The notes: generated from the sequence alone by a model not told the origin. A DNA stretch of 64,000 nucleotides from Paralichthys olivaceus (GCF_024713975.1 NC_091108.1:6315001-6379000), one strand, 5' to 3'; counted from the stretch's first letter, positions 21,973 through 37,600 are shown. Translations and numbers: made by a program.

Positions 21973-24900
21973 ATGGGTCGGAAGTTGGATTTGTCAGGAC
22001 TGACGGACAATGAGGCGGAGCACGTGCTGCAGGTGGTGCAGAGGGACATGACGTTACGCAAGAAGGAGGAGAAGCGACTCAGGTGAGTTCAGTCTTACTC
22101 TTTCTCATCATCAGCCTGTAGCTGCTTTAATTTTCATCAGATTCTCTCAAATCACCAACTGTTCAGTCGAGTCATAAATAAAGGCTAAAAACAACACATA
22201 TAAATATAAAAGAATCTTTACTTATATTGTGAAAGCACTGAGAATTTACAGGATTCTTATTATAGACACTGTTGGCTTTCGAGGCATTTCAGTAATTTCC
22301 CATCCTGCCTCTCTGCTCTGAGGACTGTCCTCTAAATGCGGGACAGGAAGTGACAGCCCTTTCCTGTTGTACTCACACGAGCTTCCTCAGAACCAATCAA
22401 GCCTTTAGAGCCCGAACACAATACACATGAACAGAAATACAAGAATGATATGCTAATTACGTGGGTTTGAGTCTGGGTGGAGAGTGAGAGGTGCATAATA
22501 GTCGGAAAGGATTTGTATTCAGAAGTTAAGAATAACACAGTTAGGTCATTTCCCCCCGGCGCTCTTACAGCCTTAATCCTCCCCAATGCTTTCGTCAATC
22601 TGAGGATGCAGTCAAATGATAAGTTGTTTTTTTGACATCAAATATTCAAGATAAAATAAATTGCTGTAATTTCCTGTAGCTTCTAATGCATGAGGCTTTA
22701 ACGTGGACATTTGCCTCAAGCCCCATTGTCTGTATTTTGACCCACGTGACAAACGGGAACTTAATTTATACCAGTCTCGACAGAGCAGGTTCATCCCCTC
22801 AGTTTTTCATTCTGATAATATAATATAATATTAGTAGGCCTGTCTGTGTTCTGTATTCCATGCAGTAGATCATGAACACAGACTCTCGTTTAATCTCATA
22901 ATGGAGTCATTTAGCTGCTCGTTGCAGGAACTGTTGGGTTTCTCATTTAGTTCTTGACCTCACTCTGCGACTTGTGTCTTGGGATGATGTATAGTGTAAT
23001 TTGGCAACATGCAAATGAAATTGAATTGAATAATACATCTATCAGTGGAATAATTTCAGTCTGCCGTTAGCGGACACTGTTTTAGTATTTAGGTTGATCT
23101 TGTGGCAGTCCAATGTAAAATCCTGCTACTTCTGACAGTAAAGTAATAAAAGAGAAATAATATAATGGTATCTTCATAATGCTGTTTGTGTTTCCTCAGA
23201 CAGGTACATACAAACTATGCTGTTAAAAAATAGTGCTCTCTAGTGGACAAATTATGTCAAATTATGAGAAAGTTAAAATGACGGAGCTAATATACTTGTC
23301 AATACTTGATTATTGCAGTACACTCAGTTGGAAGTGAATTACTTCATTGTACATACTTCTGCTTGGTCAGTTTATTTTCCTCGAATTAAGATTCCTGCAA
23401 CCAAGTGGTATCAGCTTTGATTATACTTTCAGGTCCCTTTTTCCAAGGGTCCCCAAAGACCCTTGGAAAAAGGGACCTGGGGGGGTCCTACACAATTGTT
23501 GTTGTGGACTAGCCGTTCTTAGGGGCCGCGTCTCAGTTCAGGGCCCATGATGGTGTGTGCATCTTGATGGAGGGCCCTTTAAAACTACTTGGACCTAACT
23601 ATCAGCTGACAGACACCAATGAAACTATGATTTAAGTAATTCTATCTGATTCATTGCAACCACAAGGTTTTTTCTGTGATGTGACCAAGAGGGATTAAGT
23701 GGTGAGTGTTTCCATTTTCTCTAATTTCAGCAAGTAAGGTGCTTACGAACAGCTAATCTGTTTACGAGGTATGAGGTGACACATGCTGACATTTCTCTGA
23801 TGCTTCAAACCTGTTTCTGATTATGAAGAAGCCAAGAAGATAATTCCTCAGAGCTTGGATCTATTTTTCTATGATAATGTTTTTCTTTACGGCTACAATT
23901 ACTAAAATCTCCTAAATGGTACACGTTCGCACCATTTGTCTTTATTAGCAGAGGTATATTGATACATAGGGACACGTACAGTTTTCTAATATCAGATAAA
24001 ATCCCTTGTGTCACGCAGGCTGTGCTTCCTCGGGTTGTTAAGTGGACTCAGACTTTATGAATCTCGCTTCTCACTTTCTGCAGCGACTCCCCCTGAGATG
24101 AATCAGCAGCCTCACAGAATGACAAACAGCGATGACTGATGGACAGGGGAGGGTATTTATAGGAAAGCAATCAGTGTCTCCAGCTGAAGTCATGGGAGGA
24201 ATATAAACGAGCATGTTCAATGTAATGTTCAATTTTCATAAGATGGCCTCGCTGTTTCTCATGCAGAGGAACTCAGAGCTGATCTGGACTGAATCTCGCG
24301 TCACTGCTGTTGACCTTGTTCAGAAGTCTGGATATCAATGGGTGTAAAAGACGTGTCAGGTGTATGTCACAAACTAATATCATGCCAGTGAAAGTTTGCA
24401 GTTTCAGTTTTACTCTCGACAAAGGGAAATATCTCAGGATGAGATTTGCAGGATTTATGTTGTGGTTGAGCAGAGTAAAGGCTTTAAAACACTGCTGCAA
24501 ACATTATATCTTAACACTTTATCTGGGTTATTTGAACAGTAAGGCTCAACTAATGGAAATATATTTATAATCTGGATTATACATTTATAATCTTGATATA
24601 TAATTAGTGTATTTGCAGTTTAATGCAATCCAGTGTAATACTATACTACAGTACTAAAACTCACTAATTAGTTCTTATAATCTCTGAAATTAGGCAGAGT
24701 TTAGTAGTTGCATGTAAAGGACTGTAAATGCATTTACACTGATTCTGTTAACACACATGTGCACAACGGTACATTTTGGATCCAGTTTATCCAGACGACA
24801 GCAAAAACATCAAAACCAAGCAAATAATACTCCACGTCTGTATTACTGATAATGTATTTCTGGATGAGGGAACTTATCCAGGATTTTCTGACATTTTCAG

Positions 24901-27372
24901 TTTTGCCTGGGAATAATTCATGGATTTTGATGAACTGATATCTATGTTTGTGTTGTGCCTTGGTGGAGGGATGCACTCAACTGTGTGCTATTCTAATTTA
25001 ATTGAATCAAAGACAAATAAAAACAGCAGCATAAAATATATTTTACCACCACTACTATTACACCTAACATAACTTTAGCCCATGACATTTACTGTTTTGT
25101 TTTTATTATATTATTATGAACTCTCTGGTTAAGCGTATCAACAGCTAACAAGGCTCCGCTGATGAAGAGAAGTACCTCTGGTATATTTCACATTACTCAT
25201 AATAAACAACATGCTGCATCTTCCTGAACAGAGAGAGAAGTGATCCCCATCTACACCAGAAAAATACAAAATAAACCAATCCATGCTAATGTGAGTAAAC
25301 ATTAGCAGATGTCACAGAGGCTTATCACCAAGAACCAGACTTTTCCTGAGGATTATTGCGTCTGACGCAGCTCCGACCTGTTTGTTCTCTTTTTTACGCT
25401 GGAAGTTAGAAAGCTCCTTTAGACGAGGGTGTGTGAGGACAGAGCTGCTCTCCAGATACAGTGTGAGCTGCTGAGCCTGGACTGTGTTTCATGTGTCATT
25501 TAAATGAAAGAAAAATGACTCTTGCTGCTGCTGCTGTTCTTGTTTACTCTGTCAGAGGTGTGTTTACAGCTTTGTTGTTGTGTGCATGTGTAACTCTGCG
25601 TGTTACTTCACTATCTTTTATTTTGCTATGAACGTGTGTGTGTGTGTGTTGTTATGTTATTTATACCGTCCATTGAGTCTGAGTAATGGAGTGTGCTGCT
25701 GTGGTGAGAGAGCAGTCGTCTCTCTCTGTCAGACAGGCACATTTAAGGACACTGTTAAATTTTTATAGTTTGACAGTTGAACAGTCGCGTTAATGTTCAA
25801 GGAAATGTGGCTTTTATAAAAGAATTTCAAAGTTGCAGTATTATGGAAATCATTTGGTGATTGATCCATATTAACAGATTCTACTTTCTCAAATGCTGAT
25901 TTCTTCATTTACTATAGTGGAATAAATATTAGTAGAATTTAAACCACATCGAATCAAAAAAAAAAAAAAAGATTCCTCATGCTCAAACCTCCACCAAGAC
26001 CGAACACAGACTGTCTAACTCTTTAAGTAACAATATAAAAGTAAAAAGAAGAAGTGGTCCGATAACAAAGTGATTTATTTGTTATAAGACATAGTTAAGG
26101 AAAGTAAAAAAAACAACCTACATCCGCCCCTTAATCTGCATCTGCACCATGTTTAATGGGGTTTTCTCAGGTGAAGGCATCATCCCTCCACCACAACACA
26201 AACAAACGTGTGTGTCTATACAATCTGTACAAAAGCTCCACATTTTCTTTCCTTCACATTTTGAATTTGATTCATTTAAACCTGAAATGAAACCAACCTG
26301 GAAGCTCACAGTGTGTTTTCCCGTCCGCTCTCCTCATGATGTCAGACTCCATCAGTCTCCAGCAACAATCACCTATAAATGATTCAGTCGTGTCTGTGCA
26401 GCCTTGTAATGGATGTTGTTGTTTTTTCACCCAGACTCACATCACTGTCTTGTACTCTGCCTCTATCATTCACCCATATATCAATCTTGTTTTCCTACTG
26501 AAATGTATTATCTCTTTGTTTTTGCCTGGTGTTTCTGCACATGTTTTAAAAATATTGTAGTGTGTGAAAGAGAGATTTCCTTTATACGCTAAAGTTAGCA
26601 ACTACCTGGCAAACACAGTGGTGCATTTAACAGCTAAGAAGACAGATATTTCTCTCAGCAGGTGGTGGAGCGGAAAACAGAGCTAAAATTAGTAATCATT
26701 TGGAAACATGAGTTCTCTCATCATATAAATAAAAACATATTCTCAGCTTGCTTTCGCTGACCTCAAGTGATGAGAGAATCAGATGTTGCAAGTTTAAAAT
26801 GAATAAGAGCATTTTTATGTATTAAAGCATCTACATTTACTTGTACATTTACATAAACAAAACTTGGCAAACTCCAAAGAACATTTTATAATGTCATATA
26901 AAATGTTCTTTGGAGTTTGCCAAAGCTCTAAACCTCTAAAGCTATGAACCTAATGCTGTTTACTTTCCCTGAGCATCCGGAGCCGTGCAGACAGAAAAGC
27001 TCCTGCTGTCGAGGGAACACACTGATGAAGTATTCAGCTCAGCCTCCTCCTGCAACCTTTACAGGAGCTCGGCAGACAACCGTTCTTATGAATATAAAGA
27101 TAAAATGTGCTGATCGAATATTCAGACGTTTATGGATGATTATTTCTCACTCTTCACACTTGGAATTAGAATTGTACATTAGAGATAGATACTGTCGCTC
27201 CTTTTTTTTTAATCATTTAGAAAATGATAAAATGATTTAATGTTTTAAAAGCACTTTCATTTCTGATTCATCTTTATTAACGGGAGAGAGAGCGAGAGAG
27301 AGAGAGTGTGTGTGTGTGTGTGTTCTATTTGACACAGTAAACCCTCAACAACTGTCTTCATCCTACACACTG

Positions 27373-27445
<73 letters not shown>

Positions 27446-28252
27446 CTGATTAATATGTATTATTTCTAATACATTCATCACTAGTCTCTCTCTCTCTTAC
27501 ACACACACACTCCTGCTTTCAGTATGCTCTCCCTCTAACCATCCTCTCTCCCTCCCTCTCATCCCTCCCTCCCCTCCCCACAGTGAACTGAAGCAGGAGC
27601 TGGATGAGGAGGGCAGTCGCTGCCTCCTGCTGTCACGGCAGAGTTGCTTCAACCAGCGCTGCTGCATCCGCTGCTGCTTACCCTTCACCTTCCTGCTCAA
27701 CCCCAAACGCCAGTGCCACGACTGCCGCTACAACATCTGCAAGGCCTGCAGGGTCTACATGAAGCAGGACAAAGCCTGGCTCTGCTCCGCCTGCCAGAAG
27801 AGCAGGTAAGGTCAGCCGTGGTAGTGCTGGTGCTGCAGTTACTAAGTATGTGTGTATGTGCCTCATGCACGGAGGCCAAGTTAAGGATGAGGGTCTGACG
27901 ATGACGTCAAAGGTTATTAAGGTCTTACTCTGCTGCTGCTGGAGAGATGGATTTAGAACATAATACGGAAAACAGGGTCACTAAGAAATGGTTCAGGATG
28001 AATTGATCAGTGGCTGGAATATTTTCACACATCCTGACAGAGGGAACCGGACTCACCTGTTTGTTTTGTTGGACAAATATCTAGAGTCTCCATTTCTTCT
28101 ATAAAGAACGCTTTCTATAACGAAAGTATTTCACAGTTCTATTCACTGTATTTCAGGCATACTAGTTGAATTTAGAATATTTTCTAGTTTTGTGATATTT
28201 TTATGAGTGGTGAAGTGAGTTAAGGGTTTTCTCTTAATTTCTGCAATATGTG

Positions 28253-28292
<40 letters not shown>

Positions 28293-31200
28293 CATACAAC
28301 TTTGGGCGATTGTGCCCCACATAAATTGTTCAATGCCAGTGATTAGCTCCAAGAAAAAATATCTTTTTAGAGCCACTGTGCAGAGGTAGTTCCAGGGGGA
28401 GCTGCGTGAAATCTGATAAATTACCTCAAGGGGCATCACTTGCGTCAGCTTTGATTGGGGCTGAAGACCAGAAGTGTCTGGAGGGTATTTGTTCCAAAAG
28501 AAGTGATGTCACCAGACCTCCTCATCTCTGCTGGAGGCGAGGAGCTGGAAGGGACATTACTCACCACTGGCATAACTGTTCTATAACATATCGGAGTGCA
28601 ATGCTAAATGTTTTAACCACACTGCAGTAAACACAGAGCAGAGACCTAGAATTTTAGTATAAGATATTTAAGAATTTGTAATCTGTAATCTGGGGTTTTG
28701 CAGATTCGTTCAATATTTCAGCGTTCTTGTCTGATGACAGAAGTTTATGCAGACCATGGTGTATTTAAATCTCACCCAATTGAGATACAATTATTGATTT
28801 AGCACTTAAAAACAGTCCTGTCATCAAACACTCCTCCGCTCTAAACTCAAAGTTCTCTACTTCATCTAACCCATCATCGTAATGAGACGCCTGTATGAGG
28901 GAGCAGACTGCAGAAGTTTCCTGACGACGAGTTACACTTTAAAACTTGGGAGACTTTCTGTGTCACTTTCTCTTCCTGTCAACACACCTCCTGCAGACAC
29001 TCCCACCCAGACCCCGACACATGGAAACTCAGCGAGCAGATGGGAACTCATTAAAGATGCTGACATGAGTTTCTTTGCTGCGTCCCTCAGCTGTCACTCC
29101 TCAGCTGTCACTCCTCAACATTCAATTAAATCCCAGTTTATTTCCATCTCGAATAAGAAACGTGAAGGTGAAGTATGAAAACTGTTATTGTAATTGTATC
29201 ATAGGAAATTTAGATTGAAATCAAAGTCCACTCTGACAGTGTTTGATTAATTTAAAGTACATGACACTGTTGTAGATACGGCAAACAAGGACTGTTTTAT
29301 TAATTAACTAATTAATTTTCTGGAGGAAAAATCATGGACATAAATAACCTGACTCTCAAACTCATGTTCTGTTGTGTAACCTTTCACTTATAGGTGGTTT
29401 GAATTTATGCACAAACACTCACAGACATGCATACAGATGAACGTTTCTCGGAGCGGCTCCTCAGGCTAACTGAGTTTCCTGTGAACAGGCTTCACCCTGC
29501 AGCTCCAGTGAAGCTGCAGAGTGGAGGTGAAGCTGCACAGCTGCCTGCAGCTGGATGTGTTCATCTGTGCCTGTGAGACAAACTGTACACACGACATCAA
29601 CTTTGTAAAAGTGCAGTTGGCAGAGGAGAACACAAATCTGAACTAAAATACATTTTTGAATGTGCACTGGGATGTGATGGGTCACAGATAATCTTCTGTA
29701 CCTCTGTGTGTTTCTAGAGGCCACCTGTGTCCTTAAAACTAAATATGTGGTGGAGTTTGTCTGACTCACAGTGTTGAGAGTGTTCATTCCAATTTAAGAT
29801 GCAAAGCCTGTTTTTATACAAAATAAATGCAGTGGTGAGATTTGTCACCCAATAGAAAAAGAGGCTTCTGATGATGTCTATGTTTCCCTTCATCCTGCAG
29901 AAGATACAAAATAAAAAGTTAAACGTCTGCTGTTTGTGTCTGTCTCTCTCAGGCTGTTGAAGACACAGTCACTGGAGTGGTTCTACACTAATGTGAAGAG
30001 GCGCTTCAAAAGATTTGGCAGCGCCAAAGTGCTGAAGACTCTCTACAGGAAGCACAGTGTGCTCTCAGAGCTGACTGGTAATCCTAATCCAGTCCTAAAC
30101 TTATATTGAATGTTTATGTTTAATTTACCTTGTGTTAAATGTTTCATGGAATCTGTTAAAGCCCTAAAAAGAAATAGAGGGTAAATATTGGATCTGGTTT
30201 TCATCAGGTGTCCATCAGCGCTTAATAGATTTTCTCCGTTTCACCAATCGTTGCTCCTTTAATGTCAGTTCATTGTGACACTTCATTCTTGATCATCTCA
30301 GTCTTATTCCCACTCCACTGTGTCGTATTTCTTTACGCAGCTCCTCAGATTAATGTAAAACTTGTGGCACAAACAGGGGAAGATGTATTTGCTCTACTAT
30401 GAATGAGCAGCACGTGCTCCTCCATGAAGACAGAACAACAGGAGGAGGAGTTCATCTCCAGGTCATTAGTTCAAAGCTTCTAGCTCTGATTGAACGGATC
30501 AGGGATGTGAGAGAATGGTGTTTTGTGGAGGATGCCGGCTGCAGATGATGCAGAGATGTGACCCTGGTGGGAGGAGGCCTGATGTGGGCCGGCATCAGGA
30601 CGCCACTCTGGGTCTCACTCTGATTTAGGACGCTCTTTTTGCATTTTACACTTGGCACACAACGTATCATGCATTTTAATTTGTTTATGACAGACCTGCA
30701 CCGCTTCAGCTGTATGCATTCAGCTGCCAAAACCCATCTGCATCGTCTGACTCATACCAATGTTACTTTGCATAAGACAAATGTGATGCTGCATGAAAAG
30801 CACCAGAAATAATGGAGCTGACATTTGGGAGCTAAGAGCTGTGGGGTATAGGCATCATCGTGTGTGAGCTTTACGTAGCAGTGGAACATTTTCCACCAAA
30901 GCCCAGTGACTCAACAGCGCTCACAGACATCCTCCTGTAAAGAGTAACGTCAAAGAGCAAAGGGACCCAGAGGAGCAGAGGCAGTGGGTGAGAGAACAAA
31001 CGTAGTGGTAGTAAAAATCTGATCTTTTTATGCGTCATTAGTCAAACTGTCGTAGTTTTAACCATACAGGCATTTTCTTCCATCATTCTTCTATAATATT
31101 TAGACTTTAAAAAATACGTTATATTGATAAACCAATGCGCAAAGAGGCAGATTTAAATTTAAAACCTCTGCCAAGGCTCAGCTGTCCCCTAATTAAATCA

Positions 31201-32336
31201 CATTTAAATTTACTAGATGCAGAGTTTTCCCGCTCGGAACTGATAGATATTCACAACGTAAACTGCCAGAATCAGGCCTAGCAAGTTCAGGAGTACTGTT
31301 GAACTGTAGATCAGTTAAATACTTATACGTATCCAGTATTCAGTGAGGAAACTTTGAAAATATGAAGAAATCTAAATAAGTTATATGATTGAACTGATCA
31401 CAGCTCATGATATCTGCATCCTGGGAGAAGTAGATATGGGAACCGTACTGGAGGTACTGTAGATGGTGATACATGATACAAAGGTTTACAGTTTGCGTTT
31501 ATGATACGTTAAACATTAACATTTCATGAGCTCTTGATAAAAATGTTGAGCGGCTTCTGCTCAGAGCCACACGTCAATCTCTGGTCAAAACTGAAACATT
31601 ATCCAGGATTGTGAATGAGTTTGACGATCGCTGTAGTGACACATATACTCATGTATGTTGCTGTCAGTTCATCATTTTTGCACGATGCCTTCAGGGAAAC
31701 TGTAGCCTTTAACTGCTGTGAAAGAGACAACTGTCGGTCATGACTCTCCTGCACGTTTGTCCTGAGGCTAAAATGTGTCCTGACTCACTACAGCACTGAG
31801 AAGTCACCAGAGGGTCACAGGAACAAAATCCACACTCCTAAATATCATTATATGTTTTCATTCACTGGACGTCTAACACCAGTGAACTCGTGCCCTGCCC
31901 ATAGGTTTAGTCTCAAAGAATCAGAGCAGAGCTCTCTCTGCCCTTTTAAAATAATCTGCAGTTTAGGTTCCCTCACTGCTCCGTTAAATGATTGCAAGTG
32001 ACCCTGTGTTCTCTACTTCTGAACCAGTGCCTGCAGATCAGGTTGCCTGGTAATGCCACACACGAGTCCACGCTAATGCACTTACATAATCTCAAATGGC
32101 TGCATTGTTGCATGAAAATTTACGTGACATGACAAAGACTCAAGACTCAGAATTAGAGGGGGACAGTAACATAACGACGGGTTTAAAGAACTTTAAAATG
32201 TCAAACTTCACATTTAAAGACTGATGCTGCCAGACTGAATAGGTTTTTAAATGATTCATGTTTACAGTGTGAATATTATCAACCATTTTCTTTGTTTAGT
32301 CTATAAATAATTACATTGATGTTATGTCTTTTTATA

Positions 32337-32375
<39 letters not shown>

Positions 32376-33999
32376 AGAGGGCAGTGCCTATGAGGAGAGC
32401 CTCTACAATGAGGGCAGCGTCTGTGGGAGTGACTCAACCTTCTACAGACAAAGTGAAGGTACAGACATGTTTGATTTATACATAAAACATTGTTTGACAA
32501 TATTAAACATAAAAAATAAGACAGTAAATAAAAAGTTATTATATTTATAATATATTTACACCATATTTGTATAATAAATAATATAGTATTTTATAGCTAT
32601 TACAATTAAGTATTTACTACTTTATACTTTTGAATTACATTTGAAATTGGCATTTGATTACAAAATTTCTCCCTATACCATGATGTCAGATGGTAGTGAT
32701 GACACTGATGCTCATAGCTGTTTTAACTCAAGCTTGCCCTCTTTGCCTGACTGTTAATCCAGCTTCCTGCAGCGAACACTGAATTTCATTTCCATAAGAA
32801 ATGTATCACAACTGACCTTCAGAGGCCTTGTTATCCACTTCAAGGTTAAATGAACAATCCACTCAGGAAGCCATAAACTCAATATTTATCCCCAACTGTG
32901 CTGATACCCTCCTTATACCTCACAGCCCTTAACACAGTGGAGAGTGGATAGTTTGATTACTTTAGTGCATCAAAATACAGGTGCTGGTCCCACTGAGCTC
33001 TCGGTTCACTGCACTAACCAGATGAGTGACTGCAAACATGAATGAAAAGCTGCAGCAGCCTGATGGTCATGCCTCTGTCTGCGGTGGCTCAGTAACCTGA
33101 ACGAGGCTGGAACACATGAGTAACGCAGAGCTCGAAAACATAATGAGACAGAAAAGGATTCAATCACTCCTGTTTATTGTCATTACACTGACTTACACTG
33201 ACTAACTAATGTTTTGCCTTGAATTCAGGGATGATTCAGACCGAACTCTCGTATTTCTCTGTCTGCAGAGCACAGCATGGCGGAGATGCTCACTGTGGCC
33301 TTGCGGGTGGCAGAGGAAGCCATAGACGAGGCCATTTCTGAGGCAGAGTTCGACACTGCCAGTCAGGTTATTGCTGTTGCTCATGTCTTATCAATAGAGT
33401 TATTATAAAAATACATTTTCGGGTAAATTGTTATTTTCACTGTCACCCAGAGTTTAGAAATTTGTATTTTTCTGTATAAACAGCAATGCACTAGAGGGGA
33501 TTTTCAGACTGTACTCAGTACTGTCATGTTAATGTTTCCGTTTATTTATTTGTCTTTTATAAATTCCCTTTGGTAAATATCCTAAAATTGTCATCAAGTT
33601 TTCCCTTAATCTGACCTCTGGTTTAGGACCTCTGAGTCAGATTATGGGGACCCTAAGGATTATCCTATACAGTCCATATGACACTTTCAGTGGAGGAGGT
33701 TGTAATTATGTTGTTCTTAAGAAAATGGCGGCCGTGTTGTAAATAGTAGTGGTCCAACAGACCATCTGCAAGGTCTCATTGTTTATAAAGGGCATCCACA
33801 ACTTAAATAAATTCCTTAATCATTTTACGACACCAGAAATGCTAACGGTAGGATAAATCTGAAGTACAGTAGTGGACACTGAGAACTAGTAATGCATGTC
33901 CAAAGAGATTTACTAATCTGTTAAAGTACCCAAAGCTTTTGAACAGAGTACATAAAATATGTATATTCAGAGTATATACTTAGAGAAGTAATCAGCTTA

Positions 34000-34033
<34 letters not shown>

Positions 34034-34620
34034 TGTTTAAAAGCTTTCTTATTTGTGTGTGTGTTTGTTTGTTTACCAGGAGAAGCAGAATGAGGCAAAC
34101 TATCTGCGGGAGCACAGAGGAGAGCTCATAGACGAACTGGCAAAAACTATTGTGCAAAAAGTAAGAAAAAAAAAAGGGGGATTTTAATGATGCATGTCTG
34201 AGCTGCTGCAGAGTCACTTTGCACAGACAGATGTTTCATACTTTGTAATTTGGCTGATTTACTGTGTGGGATTCTGTTACGTAACAGTCAAATGTAAGTC
34301 ACCGAGTGAAGCTATCACAGCTGTTCTGCTGCAAACATATTCCTCCTACGCATAAAACAACAAATCCATTAATATGCATTGGATGAAGAATATATATTGT
34401 ATATTCTGATGTGGTACCGGAGCTGCAAGAAGCATCAACAACATGTCTGTGTATTGAAGATCATTAGCAGGAGGAAGACTTTGGCTGAGATGAGGACAGA
34501 GCACGAGCAGGACTTGCCCCTCGGACAGAACACCGACCCTCATCTTCATCATCATCAGTCCGCCTGTGATGAAGCCTCCTGCTCACTCACACACCAACCA
34601 GGCCTCTGGGTAACAGAACG

Positions 34621-34697
<77 letters not shown>

Positions 34698-37600
34698 GGA
34701 GGGTCATGGAGGGACTCGCACAAATTATTGTACGTTTATCTTAATTTACCCTTAATTTAATCTAACCCTTATCCAAACCTAATCTCACCCTTCCCAAACT
34801 AAGTGGTAACCCTGAAAACACTGAAAAACAAAAAGTGAGGAGTTTATAAATGCAGGTGTGAATGGTACATGCTGGTAAATTCTGACCTCTGCTGGTTAAA
34901 CTGTTGAACACACCGTTGTGATTTTTATTATCATCTTTTAACACCCTTGGAAACGTGTTCTCTCTCTCCTCAGAGGTCACACTCTGCCTTCTCACTGCTG
35001 TCCACCTATGCTCCAGGTCTGATACAAGACTCTCTGCAAACATTGAAGAAAGAAAGCAGCGGCTCGACCATCTCTGCCTGGAAGAGTGTGGACCGCCTCG
35101 ACAACCCCGGTACGCTCATGGCTGTGACCTCTGTCAGAGTCAAGCCCGGAATTATCAAACCCACAGAAACCCTATTTCAAATTCGAGCTGAAAATTTTAA
35201 ATTTTTATGTTTTATGTTTTATGATGTTGAAAATTGCTTTCTTGTAATAATTGTTCCAGATTTCTGTGCTAGAATAAAGTATTAATGTTGGATCGATTCA
35301 ATAAAGTTGTGCACCACACAGGGAGTCAGTGTGAGGCTCTCGTCTCTTGGTTTGGGTTCAGCTCTGTCAGCTAATAACTGCCTCCTCTTGTTTTGTTGCT
35401 GTACTTGTTTTTGGTTTGTTTGTGTATTTGACATATGTCGTCCTCCTCTGCTCGTCTGCATGATATCTGTGCTTGCATGCAAAGGTGTGTCCTCTGTCCT
35501 GAAGAGCCCAGACGGGAACTGGATCGCCCTGCAGAGCGCCAAGCTGTCTCGTCCCACCCTGCTGACCAAAAGGAAGAGCCTGGTCTACAGTGCCTTGGAG
35601 AGGGAGTCCGGGGTGGTGTCCGCTTACAAAGGCATGGACTCTGATGACGAGACCAAGCCTGAGCCCGACAGCTCCTGGGGCACTGCCCTCCAGCAGATCC
35701 ACAGGAAGATGACGGACTGTAACTTGAACCTGCAGGACACTCAGGACAGTGTTGCGTCCCCGCTGACGAGCCGCAGAGGCAGCAGAGATGCTCTGTTTTC
35801 AGACTCTGAGGGGAACTGGAAACCTCAAAAACCACTGGTCGCTCTTTTTAAGAGGAAGGTGCCTGCGGAGATCAGGCGACCTTCAGCATCACAAAGGACG
35901 AGTATCATTGATGTGAACTTCTACGTAGAAGGAGCAACGGAGGAGGAGGAGGAGAGGAGCTGTGTGACTGCTGAGCCAGAGGGGGGGAAAGTCAGGAGAT
36001 CACGGAGGAAAAGGAAAAGTAAAAAAGGAGCTTCTGTGAAGGTAAGAAATAAATCACATTCATTTACCAACTGATGACGTGAGATTTCACAGAGATTCAT
36101 TTAGAGGCAAATACTAACAGCAGAAGATCAATTAATGATTTATTACTTTTTTTAGATGTTTGCTGTGTTTCTTTGTTGACATATGATTTTAAATGTACTG
36201 TTTTGGATTGGATCAACAAGTTTATTAGTATTTTGGACTTTCAAAACTTGTCACAGACATTTTATCCATTTATTTTTTAATATTTGTTGATCAAACGTAA
36301 TGAAATAATAACATGAATCCCTGATGAACTTACTGTTTAACTACCTGCGTTCTTGTATTCGTTACTTGATATTAATGAGCTGGAATTGAATAAATATTGA
36401 ATAAAATATTAGAAATGCCTCAGAACTTGATGTAATTCAGCAGCATCGTGAATTAGAGCTGCAAAATATCCACAACAGCTCTGAAAAACCGGAAGGCAGG
36501 AGTAATAACAATTCTGTTGAATGAGATTTAATAATTTCATTGATTTAATTGTGCCTAATTCACAACAGAAACACATTTAACTCTGTCCTCAGGATTTAAA
36601 CAAGAAAGACAATGAGTCCCAACCTACTTCTGATGCCCTGACGTCTGACACTTTGACCTGTGAAGCCACGTCCCCTGAACCTTTTGACCTCGAGAGCGAC
36701 ACTACTGTTCATGCAGCGAATCAGACAGACGAGGAACTTGCTTTAAATTTACAACAGCGAGCAGACCGAGTTTCAGAGGCCTCCGCTCGAGAGAAGGTGT
36801 TCGAGGAAGACAGAGTCTCTGGTGGTTATGGTCTGAGAGAGGAAAGGAGACAAGGAAGTGAGGATGGAGATGATGAAGAGGAGATGTTGTGGAAGATGGA
36901 AGTCGACTTTGATGAAGGAAGAACAGACGATGAGAGAGTGGAGGATGAGAAAGATTATGACGTAGATGATGAAGAGATGAAGCGCAGATTATTCAAACTC
37001 GTGGCACAATCCAGACTCACTTACCTTTCCTCTACCGATGACGAGTTGGACAGAGTTGACCCAAGTGAGGGAGAATGGGATGAAGACAATAACGAGCAAG
37101 AGGATGAAAAGACAGAAGGACTCACTTACAAACTCTGTCAGCTGGAAAAAGAAGTGAGAGCGACTCAGTTCTCGTCCACAGAAGACGAGCTGGACAGAGT
37201 TGGCGTCGACGAGAGGAAGACAGAGGAGGAGAGTGGGAGCAACGAGGAGCTGGCTGTGAAAGTGTGCAGATTAGCAAACCAAGTCCATGCCGTCCAGTTT
37301 TCCTCCACAGAGGACGAGCTAGACAGAGTGGGTCGAGACGGGGAGCATGGGATAGACGAGGAGACACTGTGGACGTTACGGGCAGAAAAGGCAGTTCAGG
37401 CCGCTCAGCTTCGAGATTTGGCAAGTTTAGTCAGTGCCTCGCAGTTTTCTTCCACCGAGGACGAGCTGGATAGAGTTGAACAGGACGAGGGGGAGAGAGA
37501 GCAGGTGGTAAATGAAGGAGAGATCCAGAGCAGCTTCGAGACGGAGGAGGTTTGGGAAGGAGAAGAGGACAGGAGAGAATCATTTGGAGATTTGGATGTG

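Noticed and set aside
21950..22100. Naming the Slac2 gene melanophilin
   Set aside because: The C-terminal YSAVSLC segment, [11 protein letters not shown] and [10 protein letters not shown] end agree with MyRIP, not melanophilin.
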